Below, piece by piece: positions 15,902 to 24,299 of a DNA stretch of 36,124 nucleotides. The translations under genes were made by a program, and so were the position numbers. Every line of letters starts with the position of its first letter. The stretch's first letter is position 1. Source of the stretch: Methylobacter sp. Lineage in GTDB: Bacteria; Pseudomonadota; Gammaproteobacteria; Methylococcales; Methylomonadaceae. Location of the stretch: assembly GCA_024636505.1 (NCBI GenBank), contig JAGXGY010000026.1:1-36124 (forward strand), in the 5' to 3' direction. The notes beneath the pieces were generated by a model. That model searched no databases, was not told the origin of the DNA, and saw nothing but the letters and a program-made list of their open reading frames with translations.

Positions 15902-16993
15902 TTACGAATTCTGCACGACAATCTTGGGGAACTTCGTGGTGAAATCCTTGGCCTTCAACGCCAGTCTGGCCGCTGTTTTACGCGCGATCTGTTTGTAAAT
16001 TTGCGCCGCTCGACCGTCAGGGTCGGCAACCACGGTCGGTCTGCCGGAATCGGCAAATTGTCGGATACTTATGTCCAAAGGCAGGGAGCCGAGAAACTCG
16101 ATCCGGTTGCGCTCGGCCATCGCCAGACCGCCGCCTTCGCCGAAAATGGCTTCTTCGTGGCCGCAATTGCTGCAAATATGCATACTCATGTTTTCAACCA
16201 GTCCCAGTACCGGCACATTGACTTTCTCGAACATGCCTAGGCCGCGCTGGGCATCGATCAGCGCAATATCCTGCGGCGTGGTGACGATAATCGCGCCGCT
16301 GACCGGAATCTGTTGCGACAGGGTCAGCTGAATATCGCCGGTACCCGGCGGCAGATCGACCACCAGATAATCCAGATTGTCCCAGTTGGTGTCTTTGAGC
16401 AATTGCTGCAATGCGGTAGTGACCATCGGGCCGCGCCAGATCATGGCTTGATCGGCTTCCACCAGATAGCCGATGGAAATAGTCTGTATGCCGTAAGCGA
16501 CTTTAGGCATCATGGTTTTCTGGTCCTTGCTTTCAGGAAGGCCGGAAAGTCCGAGCATCATCGGGATACTGGGGCCGTAAATATCCGCATCGAGAATGCC
16601 GACATTGGCGCCCTCAGCGGCCAGCGCCAGCGCCAGATTGACCGCCGTGGTCGATTTGCCGACGCCGCCTTTGCCGGAGGCCACCGCGATAATGTTTTTG
16701 ACGTTGGGCAGCGGTTTCAATGCCTGTTGTACCGCATGGGACAGGATTTTTACGCCGACTTCAACAGTGACCTCGCCAATGCCCGTCAGCGTTTTTAGCA
16801 GCGCCTCAATCTCAGTTTTAAGTTCCGCCAAATAGCTTTTGGCCGGATAACCCAGCTCCAGTTTAACGCTGACATCGTTGCCGTCGATTGCAATCGTTTT
16901 AACCGATTTTGCCGAAACCAAATCGGTGCCATTGTGGGGGTCGATAAATGTTTGCAACACATCTTCGACATCAGTTTTTTCGATGCTCGCCAT
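15902..16993 (-). CDS. mrp: Iron-sulfur cluster carrier protein Mrp/ApbC
   Basis: This P-loop ATPase of about 363 aa carries Fe-S clusters to apoproteins. The N-terminal MIP18/DUF59-type domain covers about 1-85. The deviant Walker A motif GKGGVGKST follows at about 107-115, then DADIYGPSIPMMLG (switch region) and the cluster-binding C-x-x-C in HICSNCGHEE. The start at 16993 is preferred: the ribosome site GGGAG (17001-17005) is 7 bases upstream of it but only one base from the ATG at 16999. It is divergent from metG, an arrangement common in proteobacteria. Confidence 0.93.
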   Translation of the reverse strand: MASIEKTDVEDVLQTFIDPHNGTDLVSAKSVKTIAIDGNDVSVKLELGYPAKSYLAELKTEIEALLKTLTGIGEVTVEVGVKILSHAVQQALKPLPNVKNIIAVASGKGGVGKSTTAVNLALALAAEGANVGILDADIYGPSIPMMLGLSGLPESKDQKTMMPKVAYGIQTISIGYLVEADQAMIWRGPMVTTALQQLLKDTNWDNLDYLVVDLPPGTGDIQLTLSQQIPVSGAIIVTTPQDIALIDAQRGLGMFEKVNVPVLGLVENMSMHICSNCGHEEAIFGEGGGLAMAERNRIEFLGSLPLDISIRQFADSGRPTVVADPDGRAAQIYKQIARKTAARLALKAKDFTTKFPKIVVQNS

Positions 16994-17179
16994 GCCCATG
17001 CTCCCTAATTAGTAAAAATACGCCTGATTAATAACCAAGTGTTTGACTCAAGATATGAATTATTCTACCGATTTCCCAGCGATATTGCACTTTTTAGATG
17101 CTCGATAATCGCAGGCTGCGGTTATTTTATGCCATAATACAAGGCTATTTTTGCCTTCGGATTATTTGCACTTTTCACT

Positions 17180-19198
17180 ATGTCAGCTAGAAAAATTCTC
17201 GTTACCAGCGCACTGCCTTACGCCAACGGCCCGATCCATCTCGGCCACTTGGTTGAATATATTCAAACCGATATTTGGGTGCGCTTTCAGAAACAGCGCG
17301 GCAATCTTTGTTATTACGTGTGCGCCGACGATACTCACGGCACGCCGATCATGCTTCGGGCCGATCGCGAAGGCATTACCCCGGAACAGCTGATCGCCCA
17401 AGTCGGCAAAGAGCATCTGGCCGACTTTACCGAGTTCAGCGTGGCGTTCGACAATTACCACAGCACCCATTCCGAAGAAAATAAAGCGCTGTCATCGCTG
17501 ATTTACGAACGCTTGCGCGATGCCGGGCACATCAGTTCGCGCAGCATCACTCAGGCGTTCGATCCGGTTAAGAACATGTTTTTATCCGACCGTTTCATTA
17601 AAGGCGAATGCCCCAAATGCGGCGCGCTCGACCAGTACGGTGACGGCTGCGAAGTCTGCGGCGCAACCTATTCGCCGACCGAACTGAAAAACGCGGTGTC
17701 GGCGATTTCCGGCGCCAAACCGGTCGATAAGGATTCGGTACATTACTTTTTCGATCTGGCCAACTTTAGCGAGATGCTCAACGAATGGACCCATGCAGGC
17801 CATTTGCAGCCGGAAGTCAGCAACAAACTGGCCGAATGGCTGGACGGCGGTTTGCAGCAATGGGACATCAGCCGCGATGCGCCGTATTTCGGCTTTGAAA
17901 TTCCCGATGCGCCGGGCAAATATTTTTATGTGTGGCTGGATGCGCCGATCGGCTACATGGCCAGCTTTAAAAATCTGTGCGCCAAGCAGGGACTCGATTT
18001 CAACGAGTTCTGGGGCAAACACAGCGACGCCGAGCTGTATCATTTCATCGGCAAAGACATCATTTATTTCCACGCCTTGTTCTGGCCTGCGATGCTCAAC
18101 GGCGCGCATTTTCGCACGCCCAGCGCTATTTTCGCTCACGGATTTTTAACCGTGAACGGCGAAAAAATGTCCAAATCGCGCGGCACTTTTATCAAAGCCA
18201 GAACCTATCTCGATCACCTGAACCCCGAATACCTGCGCTATTATTTTGCCGCCAAGCTCAGCGCTGGGGTTGATGACATCGACTTGAATTTCGACGATTT
18301 CAGCCAGCGGGTCAATTCCGATCTGGTCGGCAAGGTGGTCAATATCGCCAGCCGTTGCAGCGGTTTTATCGCCAAGCGCTTTGATAATAAGCTGTCCGAG
18401 CAGTGTTCTGAACAGGCTTTGTTCCATGAGTTCGTTACCGCCAACGCACACATTGCCGAACTCTACGAAGCGCGCGAATTCGGCAAGGCGATGCGAGAGA
18501 TCATGGCGCTGGCCGATAAAGCCAACCAATATATCGATGATAAAAAACCGTGGCTGATCGCCAAGGAAGAGGGCAAGGAACAAGAGCTGCACGAAGTCTG
18601 CACTATGGGGCTTAATTTGTTCCGGCTGCTGACGGTTTATCTGAAACCGGTGCTGCCGGTATTGGCAGGCAATGCGGAAAGTTTTTTAAATATCGACGCG
18701 CAAGCCTGGCCGGTTGACGCCAAACCTTTGTTAAACCATACCATCAACGAATTTAAGCCGTTGATGACACGGGTTGATGCCGAAAAAATCGCTTTGATCG
18801 TCGAAGCCTCCAAAGAAAATCTGGAAAAAACTGTCGAGACTCATACGCAAAGAAAATACGAAGCGATTGCCGACACTATCGAGTTTGACGATTTTGCCAA
18901 ACTGGATTTACGTATCGCCAGAATTATCAAGGCCGAGCATGTCGAAGGCGCCGACAAGTTATTGCAATTGACTGTGGATATCGGCGATGAAACCCGCAAC
19001 ATCTTTGCCGGCATTAAATCCGCCTACAAACCGGAAGACCTGGAAGGCAAATTGACCCTGGTGATCGCCAATCTTGCGCCGAGGAAAATGCGTTTCGGCT
19101 TGTCCGAAGGCATGGTGCTGGCCGCAGGCCCCGGCGGCAAGGATATTTGGATTTTGAGTCCCGATGAAGGCGCCGAGCCGGGGATGCGGGTTAAATAA
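17180..19198 (+). CDS. metG: Methionyl-tRNA synthetase
   Basis: This 672-aa class I synthetase charges tRNA-Met. The HIGH-like motif is H20-L-G-H23 and the KMSKS motif is K329-M-S-K-S333. A zinc-knuckle insertion uses C144, C147, C157 and C160 (CPKC...CEVC). An anticodon-binding helical domain covers about 400-540. A C-terminal EMAP/Trbp111-like tRNA-binding domain spans about 570-672 ([20 protein letters not shown]) and supports dimerisation. The E. coli enzyme is 677 aa. It is followed after 113 bp by the rnfB-like gene in the same direction. Confidence 0.97.
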   Translation: MSARKILVTSALPYANGPIHLGHLVEYIQTDIWVRFQKQRGNLCYYVCADDTHGTPIMLRADREGITPEQLIAQVGKEHLADFTEFSVAFDNYHSTHSEENKALSSLIYERLRDAGHISSRSITQAFDPVKNMFLSDRFIKGECPKCGALDQYGDGCEVCGATYSPTELKNAVSAISGAKPVDKDSVHYFFDLANFSEMLNEWTHAGHLQPEVSNKLAEWLDGGLQQWDISRDAPYFGFEIPDAPGKYFYVWLDAPIGYMASFKNLCAKQGLDFNEFWGKHSDAELYHFIGKDIIYFHALFWPAMLNGAHFRTPSAIFAHGFLTVNGEKMSKSRGTFIKARTYLDHLNPEYLRYYFAAKLSAGVDDIDLNFDDFSQRVNSDLVGKVVNIASRCSGFIAKRFDNKLSEQCSEQALFHEFVTANAHIAELYEAREFGKAMREIMALADKANQYIDDKKPWLIAKEEGKEQELHEVCTMGLNLFRLLTVYLKPVLPVLAGNAESFLNIDAQAWPVDAKPLLNHTINEFKPLMTRVDAEKIALIVEASKENLEKTVETHTQRKYEAIADTIEFDDFAKLDLRIARIIKAEHVEGADKLLQLTVDIGDETRNIFAGIKSAYKPEDLEGKLTLVIANLAPRKMRFGLSEGMVLAAGPGGKDIWILSPDEGAEPGMRVK

Positions 19199-19311
19199 TA
19201 CAGATCTCTCGCTTAACAAGCAGATACTCGTAAGGCTTAACCTTAAACTCCGCCGCGTTAAGTTGGTAGCCATGATGAGCTTGTCAAATCAGTCAGACTA
19301 ATACCCGCAAT

Positions 19312-19890
19312 ATGCCTGTTTCACTTGAAAATCCCACATTGACCGACCAAATCAATGCGTTACTGCCGCAGACTCAATGCGGCCAATGCAGCTTCCAAGG
19401 CTGCCGCCCATACGCCGAGGCCATAGCCTCCGGTGCGGCCGACATCAATCAGTGTCCGCCGGGCGGCGATCAGGGCATAAGCGATCTGGCCGAGTTAATA
19501 GGCGTCCCCCCCAAACCGCTGAATACCGAATTCGGTATTCACAAGCCGGTCGGCGTCGCCTTTATTATTGAACAAGACTGTATCGGTTGCGTTAAATGCA
19601 TCGCGGCCTGTCCGGTTGATGCGATACTGGGCGCGGCAAAATTCATGCACACGGTTATAGCGGCAGAATGTACCGGCTGTGAATTGTGTATCGCACCTTG
19701 TCCGGTCGATTGCATCATCATGCAGCCTGCACCACCTAGCAATACCGAAGTGAGTCGCACGCAAAAATCCGCGCAGACAAAACAGCGCTACGATTCGCGC
19801 TGTTTGCGCAAGGAAAAACAAGCGACTGAAAAAGCCGAACGCGCGAAGAACAAGCTGGCTTTTCTGAAGATGCGCACGGCAAAGCAATAG
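19312..19890 (+). CDS. rnfB: RnfB-like iron-sulfur protein lacking the membrane anchor
   Basis: This 192-aa protein has the RnfB arrangement: a four-cysteine Fe-S motif (C23, C26, C31, C48; [10 protein letters not shown]) and two ferredoxin 4Fe-4S motifs (C90, C93, C96, C100 and C120, C123, C126, C130). Standard RnfB begins with a membrane helix; this one starts directly at the Fe-S domain and so is probably soluble or peripheral. A basic coiled tail (about 145-192, [18 protein letters not shown]) follows. No rnfACDGE genes are nearby. The metG-rnfB neighbourhood recurs in beta- and gammaproteobacteria, so it may serve another electron-transfer role. All cluster ligands are intact. Confidence 0.85.
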   Translation: MPVSLENPTLTDQINALLPQTQCGQCSFQGCRPYAEAIASGAADINQCPPGGDQGISDLAELIGVPPKPLNTEFGIHKPVGVAFIIEQDCIGCVKCIAACPVDAILGAAKFMHTVIAAECTGCELCIAPCPVDCIIMQPAPPSNTEVSRTQKSAQTKQRYDSRCLRKEKQATEKAERAKNKLAFLKMRTAKQ

Positions 19891-20097
19891 ACTGAAGATC
19901 AGCTTTATTTTTAAGAGGGTTTTTTGCTTGAACTGTATAGGCAGATCCCGGGTTCTAAGCGCTTGGCCTTTCAAAAACCTTTCGAATATCCGCCTAGTTA
20001 ACCCGATCTTGGCGAGTTCTCAGTCAGCCTTGTTATGTCGGTTTATTGTCCCTAGCCTGCTACCTATTCACATGTTTTAAACCAGCAAGGAACTTTG

Positions 20098-21117
20098 ATG
20101 AAAAACATACTGGTTGTATTTACCGGCGGTACTATCGGTTCTGTTGCCACTAACGGCACCATTCATACCGTAAGCAGTGCATCATTCAAATTGATTCAGC
20201 TGTTTCAACAGCATGACGAAAATTACCGGCGCATCCATTTCGACACGATCCAGCCCCTGCAGGTTTTAAGCGAGAACCTTGCGCCCCGTGCCTGGAATAC
20301 CATCATCACCGCCATAGAAGCCGCCCGGCCCGAGCAATACGACGGCATCATCATGACTCACGGCACCGATACTTTGGCTTATACCGCTTGCGCATTGAGT
20401 TTTTATTTTCATGCCGCCCAGATTCCGATGCTGCTGGTTGCCAGCGATTACCCGCTGGATCATCCTCAAGCCAACGGCGTTGAAAACTTTATCTGCGCTG
20501 TTGAATTTATCCTGCAAATAAACCGCCCCGGCGTTTTTGTACCGTATCGCAACCCACAGCAAACGACCCAAGTGCATCAAGGCACTCGCCTGACCTGTTC
20601 TTTACAGTTAAGCGGCGATTTTTTCAGCGTTCAGGGTAAAAGTTACCTGCAATTTGAACACCGGCAGTTTTCATTATTAAATTCAACTACTCAACAAATA
20701 CCGACTCAACGTATCCCGTTAAAAGCCGATTTTTCCGAGCGGATCTTGATGATAAAGCCCTATCCCGGGCTGGATTATGCCAATTTTAACCTGGAAAATG
20801 TCGATGCCGTTTTGCACGATTTATATCACTCCGGCACTGCCTGCGCATCCTCGCAATGGGGTGAAAACCATTCGTTAGTCGTCTTTATCGAACGCTGCAA
20901 ACAACAGAGCATCAGCGTTTATCTGGCTCCGGCGATTAAATCAGCGGACGCTTACCAAAGCACCCGGTGCTTAATCGAACAAGGCGCTGAAATCATCTGG
21001 AATATGTCGATTGAAGCCGCTTATGTGAAACTGCTGCTGGCTTACGGCAATTTTAACGATAAGCAGGAAATCATGGCGTTTATGATCGAAGATATTGCCG
21101 GTGAACACCTCGGTTAA
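20098..21117 (+). CDS. L-asparaginase (type I-like)
   Basis: This 339-aa amidohydrolase converts asparagine to aspartate and ammonia. The first catalytic threonine is T12 in FTGGTIGS; the second motif, HGTDTLAY, contains T90 and D91. No signal peptide is seen, suggesting a cytoplasmic enzyme. The ATG at 20098 is chosen over TTG 20095 because AAGGA (20087-20091) stands 6 bases upstream. It ends 12 bp before the convergent ppa gene. The substrate could also be a related amide, since the family includes Glu-tRNA amidotransferase subunit D homologues. Confidence 0.85.
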   Translation: MKNILVVFTGGTIGSVATNGTIHTVSSASFKLIQLFQQHDENYRRIHFDTIQPLQVLSENLAPRAWNTIITAIEAARPEQYDGIIMTHGTDTLAYTACALSFYFHAAQIPMLLVASDYPLDHPQANGVENFICAVEFILQINRPGVFVPYRNPQQTTQVHQGTRLTCSLQLSGDFFSVQGKSYLQFEHRQFSLLNSTTQQIPTQRIPLKADFSERILMIKPYPGLDYANFNLENVDAVLHDLYHSGTACASSQWGENHSLVVFIERCKQQSISVYLAPAIKSADAYQSTRCLIEQGAEIIWNMSIEAAYVKLLLAYGNFNDKQEIMAFMIEDIAGEHLG

Positions 21118-21129
21118 AACAGTCATAGC

Positions 21130-21744
21130 TTACTCAGCAATAAAGTGGTGCTGATAATCTTCCATGGCGCGCCTGATGACCTCGTGCGCTTCTTCCCGCC
21201 CGTAAACATTGGTTATTTCGCAGGAGCTCTTTTCGCTAGGTAGCTGCTTATAGGTCAGAAAATAATGTTTCAACCGGTTGATATATGACTCCGGACAGTC
21301 TGATACGTCATTCCATTGCCGGTAAAACTCGTCACCTTTCATGACCGCAATAATCTTGTCGTCGGCTTCGCCGCCATCCAGTAAGCGAAATCCGCCGATG
21401 GGTATCGCCTGTAATAAAATATCGCCATGCGTTACGCTGCGCTCGCTCAAAACGCAAATATCCAGCGGATCGCCATCGCCCTTGGCAACAAATTTTCCTG
21501 ATTTTATTGCGGCATATTCGGCAACCCTGTCGGCGCAATAGGTTTGCGGAATAAACCCGTACAAGGTAGGCACGGTATTGGAAAACTTTTGCGGTCGGTC
21601 GATTTTAAGATAGCCGGTTTCTTTGTCGACTTCGTATTTGACGGTATCCGACGGGACGATTTCGATGAAGGCGGTAACGATGTCCGGCGTATGATCGCCG
21701 GGACTGATGCCATGCCAGGGGTGCGCTTTGTATTGTATATTCAT
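21130..21744 (-). CDS. ppa: Inorganic pyrophosphatase (family I)
   Basis: This 204-aa soluble enzyme hydrolyses pyrophosphate to phosphate and pulls biosynthetic reactions forward. The metal-binding signature DGDPLDICV and the later acidic cluster GGEADDKIIAVM are intact, as is YGFIPQTYC, typical of family I. It is a longer variant than E. coli Ppa (176 aa), with a different N-terminus (MNIQYKAHPWHGI) as in other proteobacterial long forms. It lies downstream of thyA on the same strand with a 61-bp gap and converges on the asparaginase gene. Confidence 0.93.
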   Translation of the reverse strand: MNIQYKAHPWHGISPGDHTPDIVTAFIEIVPSDTVKYEVDKETGYLKIDRPQKFSNTVPTLYGFIPQTYCADRVAEYAAIKSGKFVAKGDGDPLDICVLSERSVTHGDILLQAIPIGGFRLLDGGEADDKIIAVMKGDEFYRQWNDVSDCPESYINRLKHYFLTYKQLPSEKSSCEITNVYGREEAHEVIRRAMEDYQHHFIAE

Positions 21745-21805
21745 AGGTGAGAGTTAATTTTCCTTAAAAATAGCCGGTTAAAAAATGGAATATAGAGACC
21801 GCAGA

Positions 21806-22639
21806 TTAAACAGAAATCGGCGCCTTGATAGGGTCGTGCGTCCGATAATCGACGATTTCAAAATCGTCATAGTGATAATCGAATATCGATTCCGGTCGGC
21901 GTTTTATGGTTAATCTCGGTAATGCGTAAGGCTTGCGGCTCAATTGCAAGTTAGCCTGCTGCTGATGATTCAGGTAAAGGTGCACATCGCCACCCGTCCA
22001 GACAAAATCACCCACGGCCAAATCGCACTGCTGAGCGACCATATGCGTCAATAAGGCATAACTGGCTATATTGAACGGCAAACCCAAAAACGTGTCGCAG
22101 CTGCGCTGATAGAGCTGGCAAGACAGCTTGCCATCGGCCACATAGAACTGAAAAAACGCATGACAGGGAGATAGAGCCATTTTGCCTAGTGCCACATTCT
22201 GCTGCGGGCTAATGCTTTCATCCGGCAAATCCGCGACATTCCAGGCGGAAACGATAATCCGACGACTGTTGGGCGTTGTTTTAAGCTGTTCGATCACTTG
22301 CTGAATCTGGTCGATATGCCGACCGTCGGCTGTTGGCCATGAGCGCCACTGATGGCCGTACACCGGGCCTAAATCGCCATTTTGATCCGCCCATTCATTC
22401 CAGATGTTGACATTATGCTGCTGCAAAAAGCTCAGGTTGGTCTCGCCTTTCAAAAACCAAAGTAATTCATAAATTATTGATTTTAAGTGTATTTTTTTGG
22501 TTGTCACCAGCGGAAAACCTTCCCCTAGCGGAAAGCGCATCTGATGGCCGAAAATAGACAGCGTGCCGCTGCCGGTTCTATCGCCTTTCAGACTGCCTTC
22601 GGTGATAATTTTATCGAGTAATTCTAAATATGGCTTCAT
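21806..22639 (-). CDS. thyA: Thymidylate synthase
   Basis: This 277-aa enzyme methylates dUMP to dTMP using methylenetetrahydrofolate. The catalytic cysteine is C159 in the motif [27 protein letters not shown] and the C-terminal dUMP-binding region are intact. It is 13 residues longer than E. coli ThyA because of an insertion just before the catalytic loop ([14 protein letters not shown]), a known variant in other proteobacteria. In many gammaproteobacteria thyA directly follows lgt; here the two are separated by about 2.3 kb of decayed DNA, and a candidate new promoter lies just upstream (22656-22684). Confidence 0.97.
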   Translation of the reverse strand: MKPYLELLDKIITEGSLKGDRTGSGTLSIFGHQMRFPLGEGFPLVTTKKIHLKSIIYELLWFLKGETNLSFLQQHNVNIWNEWADQNGDLGPVYGHQWRSWPTADGRHIDQIQQVIEQLKTTPNSRRIIVSAWNVADLPDESISPQQNVALGKMALSPCHAFFQFYVADGKLSCQLYQRSCDTFLGLPFNIASYALLTHMVAQQCDLAVGDFVWTGGDVHLYLNHQQQANLQLSRKPYALPRLTIKRRPESIFDYHYDDFEIVDYRTHDPIKAPISV

Positions 22640-22655
22640 GTGGTTTTTTCACGAT

Positions 22656-22684
22656 TATTTAGATAGGGTTAAAAATAATTTCAA
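22656..22684 (-). promoter_or_regulatory. Candidate thyA promoter
   Basis: On the minus strand TTGAAA (22679-22684) stands 17 bp upstream of TAAATA (22656-22661), ending 17 bp before the thyA start codon. The -35 is good and the -10 is weak. It would let thyA be expressed independently of lgt after the operon was split, but it may be fortuitous in AT-rich DNA. Confidence 0.35.
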
Positions 22685-22702
22685 TGAATCTTGACGAATA
22701 CA

Positions 22703-22734
22703 TTTGTAGGGGCGAATTTATTCGCCCCTACAAA
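22703..22734. repeat. REP-like hairpin upstream of thyA
   Basis: A perfect 15-bp inverted repeat (TTTGTAGGGGCGAAT / ATTCGCCCCTACAAA) with a two-base centre. Its GTAGGGGCG arm is related to the hairpins at 2337, 4731 and 15108. It sits between the end of the small reading frame at 22737 and the thyA promoter candidate, at the boundary of the decayed region. Confidence 0.75.
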
Positions 22735-22736
22735 GA

Positions 22737-22931
22737 TTAGTGGTCACCCACTCCATCCAGAAGTTTGATGAAATTCCGCTTGGGTTTGAAGCGAACCCGC
22801 AACTCCGCTAGGTAATCGCCGAACTCACGATTACGCTTCTGGGCATGCATTATCCCATCAACCTTGCGAATTAGCTTCACCGCACCGGCCATCTTTTCGA
22901 GAGTTTTTCGAGTGATCAGTTTGTCAAGCAT
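22737..22931 (-). CDS. Small basic protein, possibly a C-terminal fragment
   Basis: A 64-aa basic reading frame (ATG 22931; an in-frame TTG lies two codons earlier). It ends in FKPKRNFIKLLDGVGDH and contains helical stretches. The ending resembles, from memory, the C-terminus of SWIM zinc-finger or related proteins, which would make it a truncated relic; this is a weak impression. A stop codon precedes the start by a few codons, and no good ribosome site is visible. It lies at the edge of the decayed region, which favours a remnant over a working gene. Confidence 0.35.
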   Translation of the reverse strand: MLDKLITRKTLEKMAGAVKLIRKVDGIMHAQKRNREFGDYLAELRVRFKPKRNFIKLLDGVGDH

Positions 22932-23009
22932 GGTCAATTCTCAAGTTGTTATTCCGGGGACCGATTAGCATACCAATTGAAAACCGCCTACATAATATTT
23001 TATACGGCA

Positions 23010-23270
23010 TTACTTCTCCGCCAACAATCCCCGCAAATTGTTCATCGCCGTCGCCGCAATTTGCCCTTGCAGATTGATATTGTCGATAATCTCCAACACG
23101 ATGCGGGTATCAACCATCGCCTTCACATTGGGATTAACGGCTTTTAAATCATAAACCGCCGCATCAATATCAGTCACGTTGGTTTGCGCTTAGTCTCGAC
23201 AAAATGCTCTCATTGGTTCGAAACAACAAGCCTTCATCCAGCACAATGCCGCAACGCCCGCCTGCTTTGC
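23010..23270 (-). pseudogene. C-terminal remnant of a type I restriction N-6 DNA methylase (HsdM)
   Basis: Reading from 23270 down, GGRCGIVLDEGLLFRTNES is recognisable; this is the block that follows the NPPF motif in HsdM-type methylases. The frame then shifts (FVETKRKP is readable in another frame). After a deletion, a C-terminal block follows from about 23187 (NVTDIDAAVYDLKAVNPN...), ending AMNNLRGLLAEK at the stop codon 23010-23012. Catalytic and SAM-binding parts are missing here, so the gene is dead. An upstream part of the same gene type lies at 24156-24298. Confidence 0.65.
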
Positions 23271-23540
23271 CGTCTATCGTAACTGCTCAGCGTCATCAAA
23301 TACAATGGAACACAGATACCTCAGAAAAACCTTACACATCATAATTATCGGTCATTTTTTTACTCACTTTTCAAACCGTTATTCTGCGCCTACCAAAAAT
23401 AGTCTAAAAAAATATGGCGCTAACTAAGATTTATTGATAGTATCGAATCGATATTTATCATTTATATACCCTGTTTAGCTAGGGCAGTTGCACAGATGCC
23501 ACTGTGTGGCTGCCATTTTTTTCAAGTTATTAAGCTTTCA

Positions 23541-23698
23541 TCAGATTTCATGGGCAAGTTTGCGCACAGCCACCGCGCTCAGTATTTCCTGTCGTTGTTG
23601 CCTTGTTAGCTCACGCCATTGACTAATTTCATCAAGGCTACGAAAACAACCTAAGCAAATATTCTCACGCAAGGCGATAGGTGATTAAAAGCCGTCAT
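23541..23698 (-). pseudogene. Broken DUF1289 family gene
   Basis: From ATG 23696-23698 one frame reads MTAFNHLSPCVR, the usual start of DUF1289 proteins. The rest of the domain continues in a different frame: ENICLGCFRSLDEISQWREL, then RQQRQEILSAVAVRKLAHEI and a stop at 23541-23543. The expected segment between SPCVR and CLGC is shortened, so a small deletion has both removed residues and shifted the frame. DUF1289 proteins are small Cys-rich proteins of unknown function (E. coli YdhL is one). Confidence 0.65.
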
Positions 23699-23749
23699 AC
23701 TGCCACACCATCAAAGACACAACCCTATCCATTAATTTTTATATTTCCA

Positions 23750-23926
23750 CTAACCAAGCTCAACCAGCACAAGCCTCTGCGACAGGGCATAGCGCCGTGT
23801 CACTCTCGGATCATCGAAAGCAATATTAACTTGATCGCCAGTTTCTACGGACTCGACATAATACCGAGCACCATCTTCTGTGACTTTCACTTGCGTTAGC
23901 TGTTTTAATCCTGTGACCATTTGCAT
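23750..23926 (-). CDS. Small hypothetical protein (58 aa), possibly a remnant
   Basis: ATG 23924-23926 opens a 58-aa frame with protein-like composition (MQMVTGLKQLTQVKV..., FDDPRVTRRYALSQRLVLVELG). The frame continues upstream in phase through one TAG (23957-23959) into the fragment at 23957-24094, so both may be pieces of one interrupted gene. I do not recognise it. No clear ribosome site is seen, and the decayed surroundings favour a relic. Confidence 0.35.
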   Translation of the reverse strand: MQMVTGLKQLTQVKVTEDGARYYVESVETGDQVNIAFDDPRVTRRYALSQRLVLVELG

Positions 23927-23956
23927 GTAATCAAAGTAAATTATTTCTGTTTCAGG

Positions 23957-24094
23957 CTACAGGTTTTCCCTTAATTTCCGCAGCCGATCCGCAACCTGTT
24001 GGTAACTCTCACCGGGCCGCGCAACTTTTTCGATCTCTTTCTTGGAAATGTATACCGGTAACTTTTTCGGCGCTTTGCTCTTTTGGGCGACTCT
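23957..24094 (-). pseudogene. Short unassigned reading-frame fragment
   Basis: A 45-codon open stretch reads KAPKKLPVYISKKEIEKV followed by ARPGESYQQVADRLRKLREN, ending at TAG 23957. A possible start ATG (MTLT) lies just upstream in a different frame, so one indel may separate start and body. Helical, charged composition looks coding. I cannot assign it to a family; a small antitoxin-like or mobile-element protein is conceivable. Confidence 0.3.
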
Positions 24095-24155
24095 TTACGT
24101 CAGCGTCATCTGCGTTCTATTTTTGGCTGCTGAGTAGTAACATCCATCGGCATTT

Positions 24156-24298
24156 TCAGATCGGCCGATTGGTCAGCGTATTGCCATGCCACAAATTCGG
24201 TTGATCTATGCCGTGCAGAATCAAATTGGCTAAGGCGATGGGAAATACCAGATTCTCTTTTTCCCTGCCGAAAAAGTATCGTGTTTCAGTGCATCCAA
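24156..24298 (-). pseudogene. Internal remnant of a type I restriction N-6 DNA methylase (HsdM)
   Basis: LDALKHDT, then after a one-base deletion FFGREKENLVFPIALANL and ILHGIDQPNLWHGNTLT, matches the block of HsdM-type N-6 methylases lying between the SAM-binding motif and NPPF. The frame ends at TGA 24156-24158. The upstream edge is cut by the IS1-family relic at 24300. The C-terminal part of the same gene type lies about 890 bp further down (23010-23270), with unrelated small frames in between. Confidence 0.65.
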
Positions 24299-24299
24299 C

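Noticed and set aside
22160..22290. Insertion before the catalytic cysteine of ThyA as a novelty
   Set aside because: The same 13-15-residue insertion is known in other proteobacterial thymidylate synthases, so it is ordinary variation.
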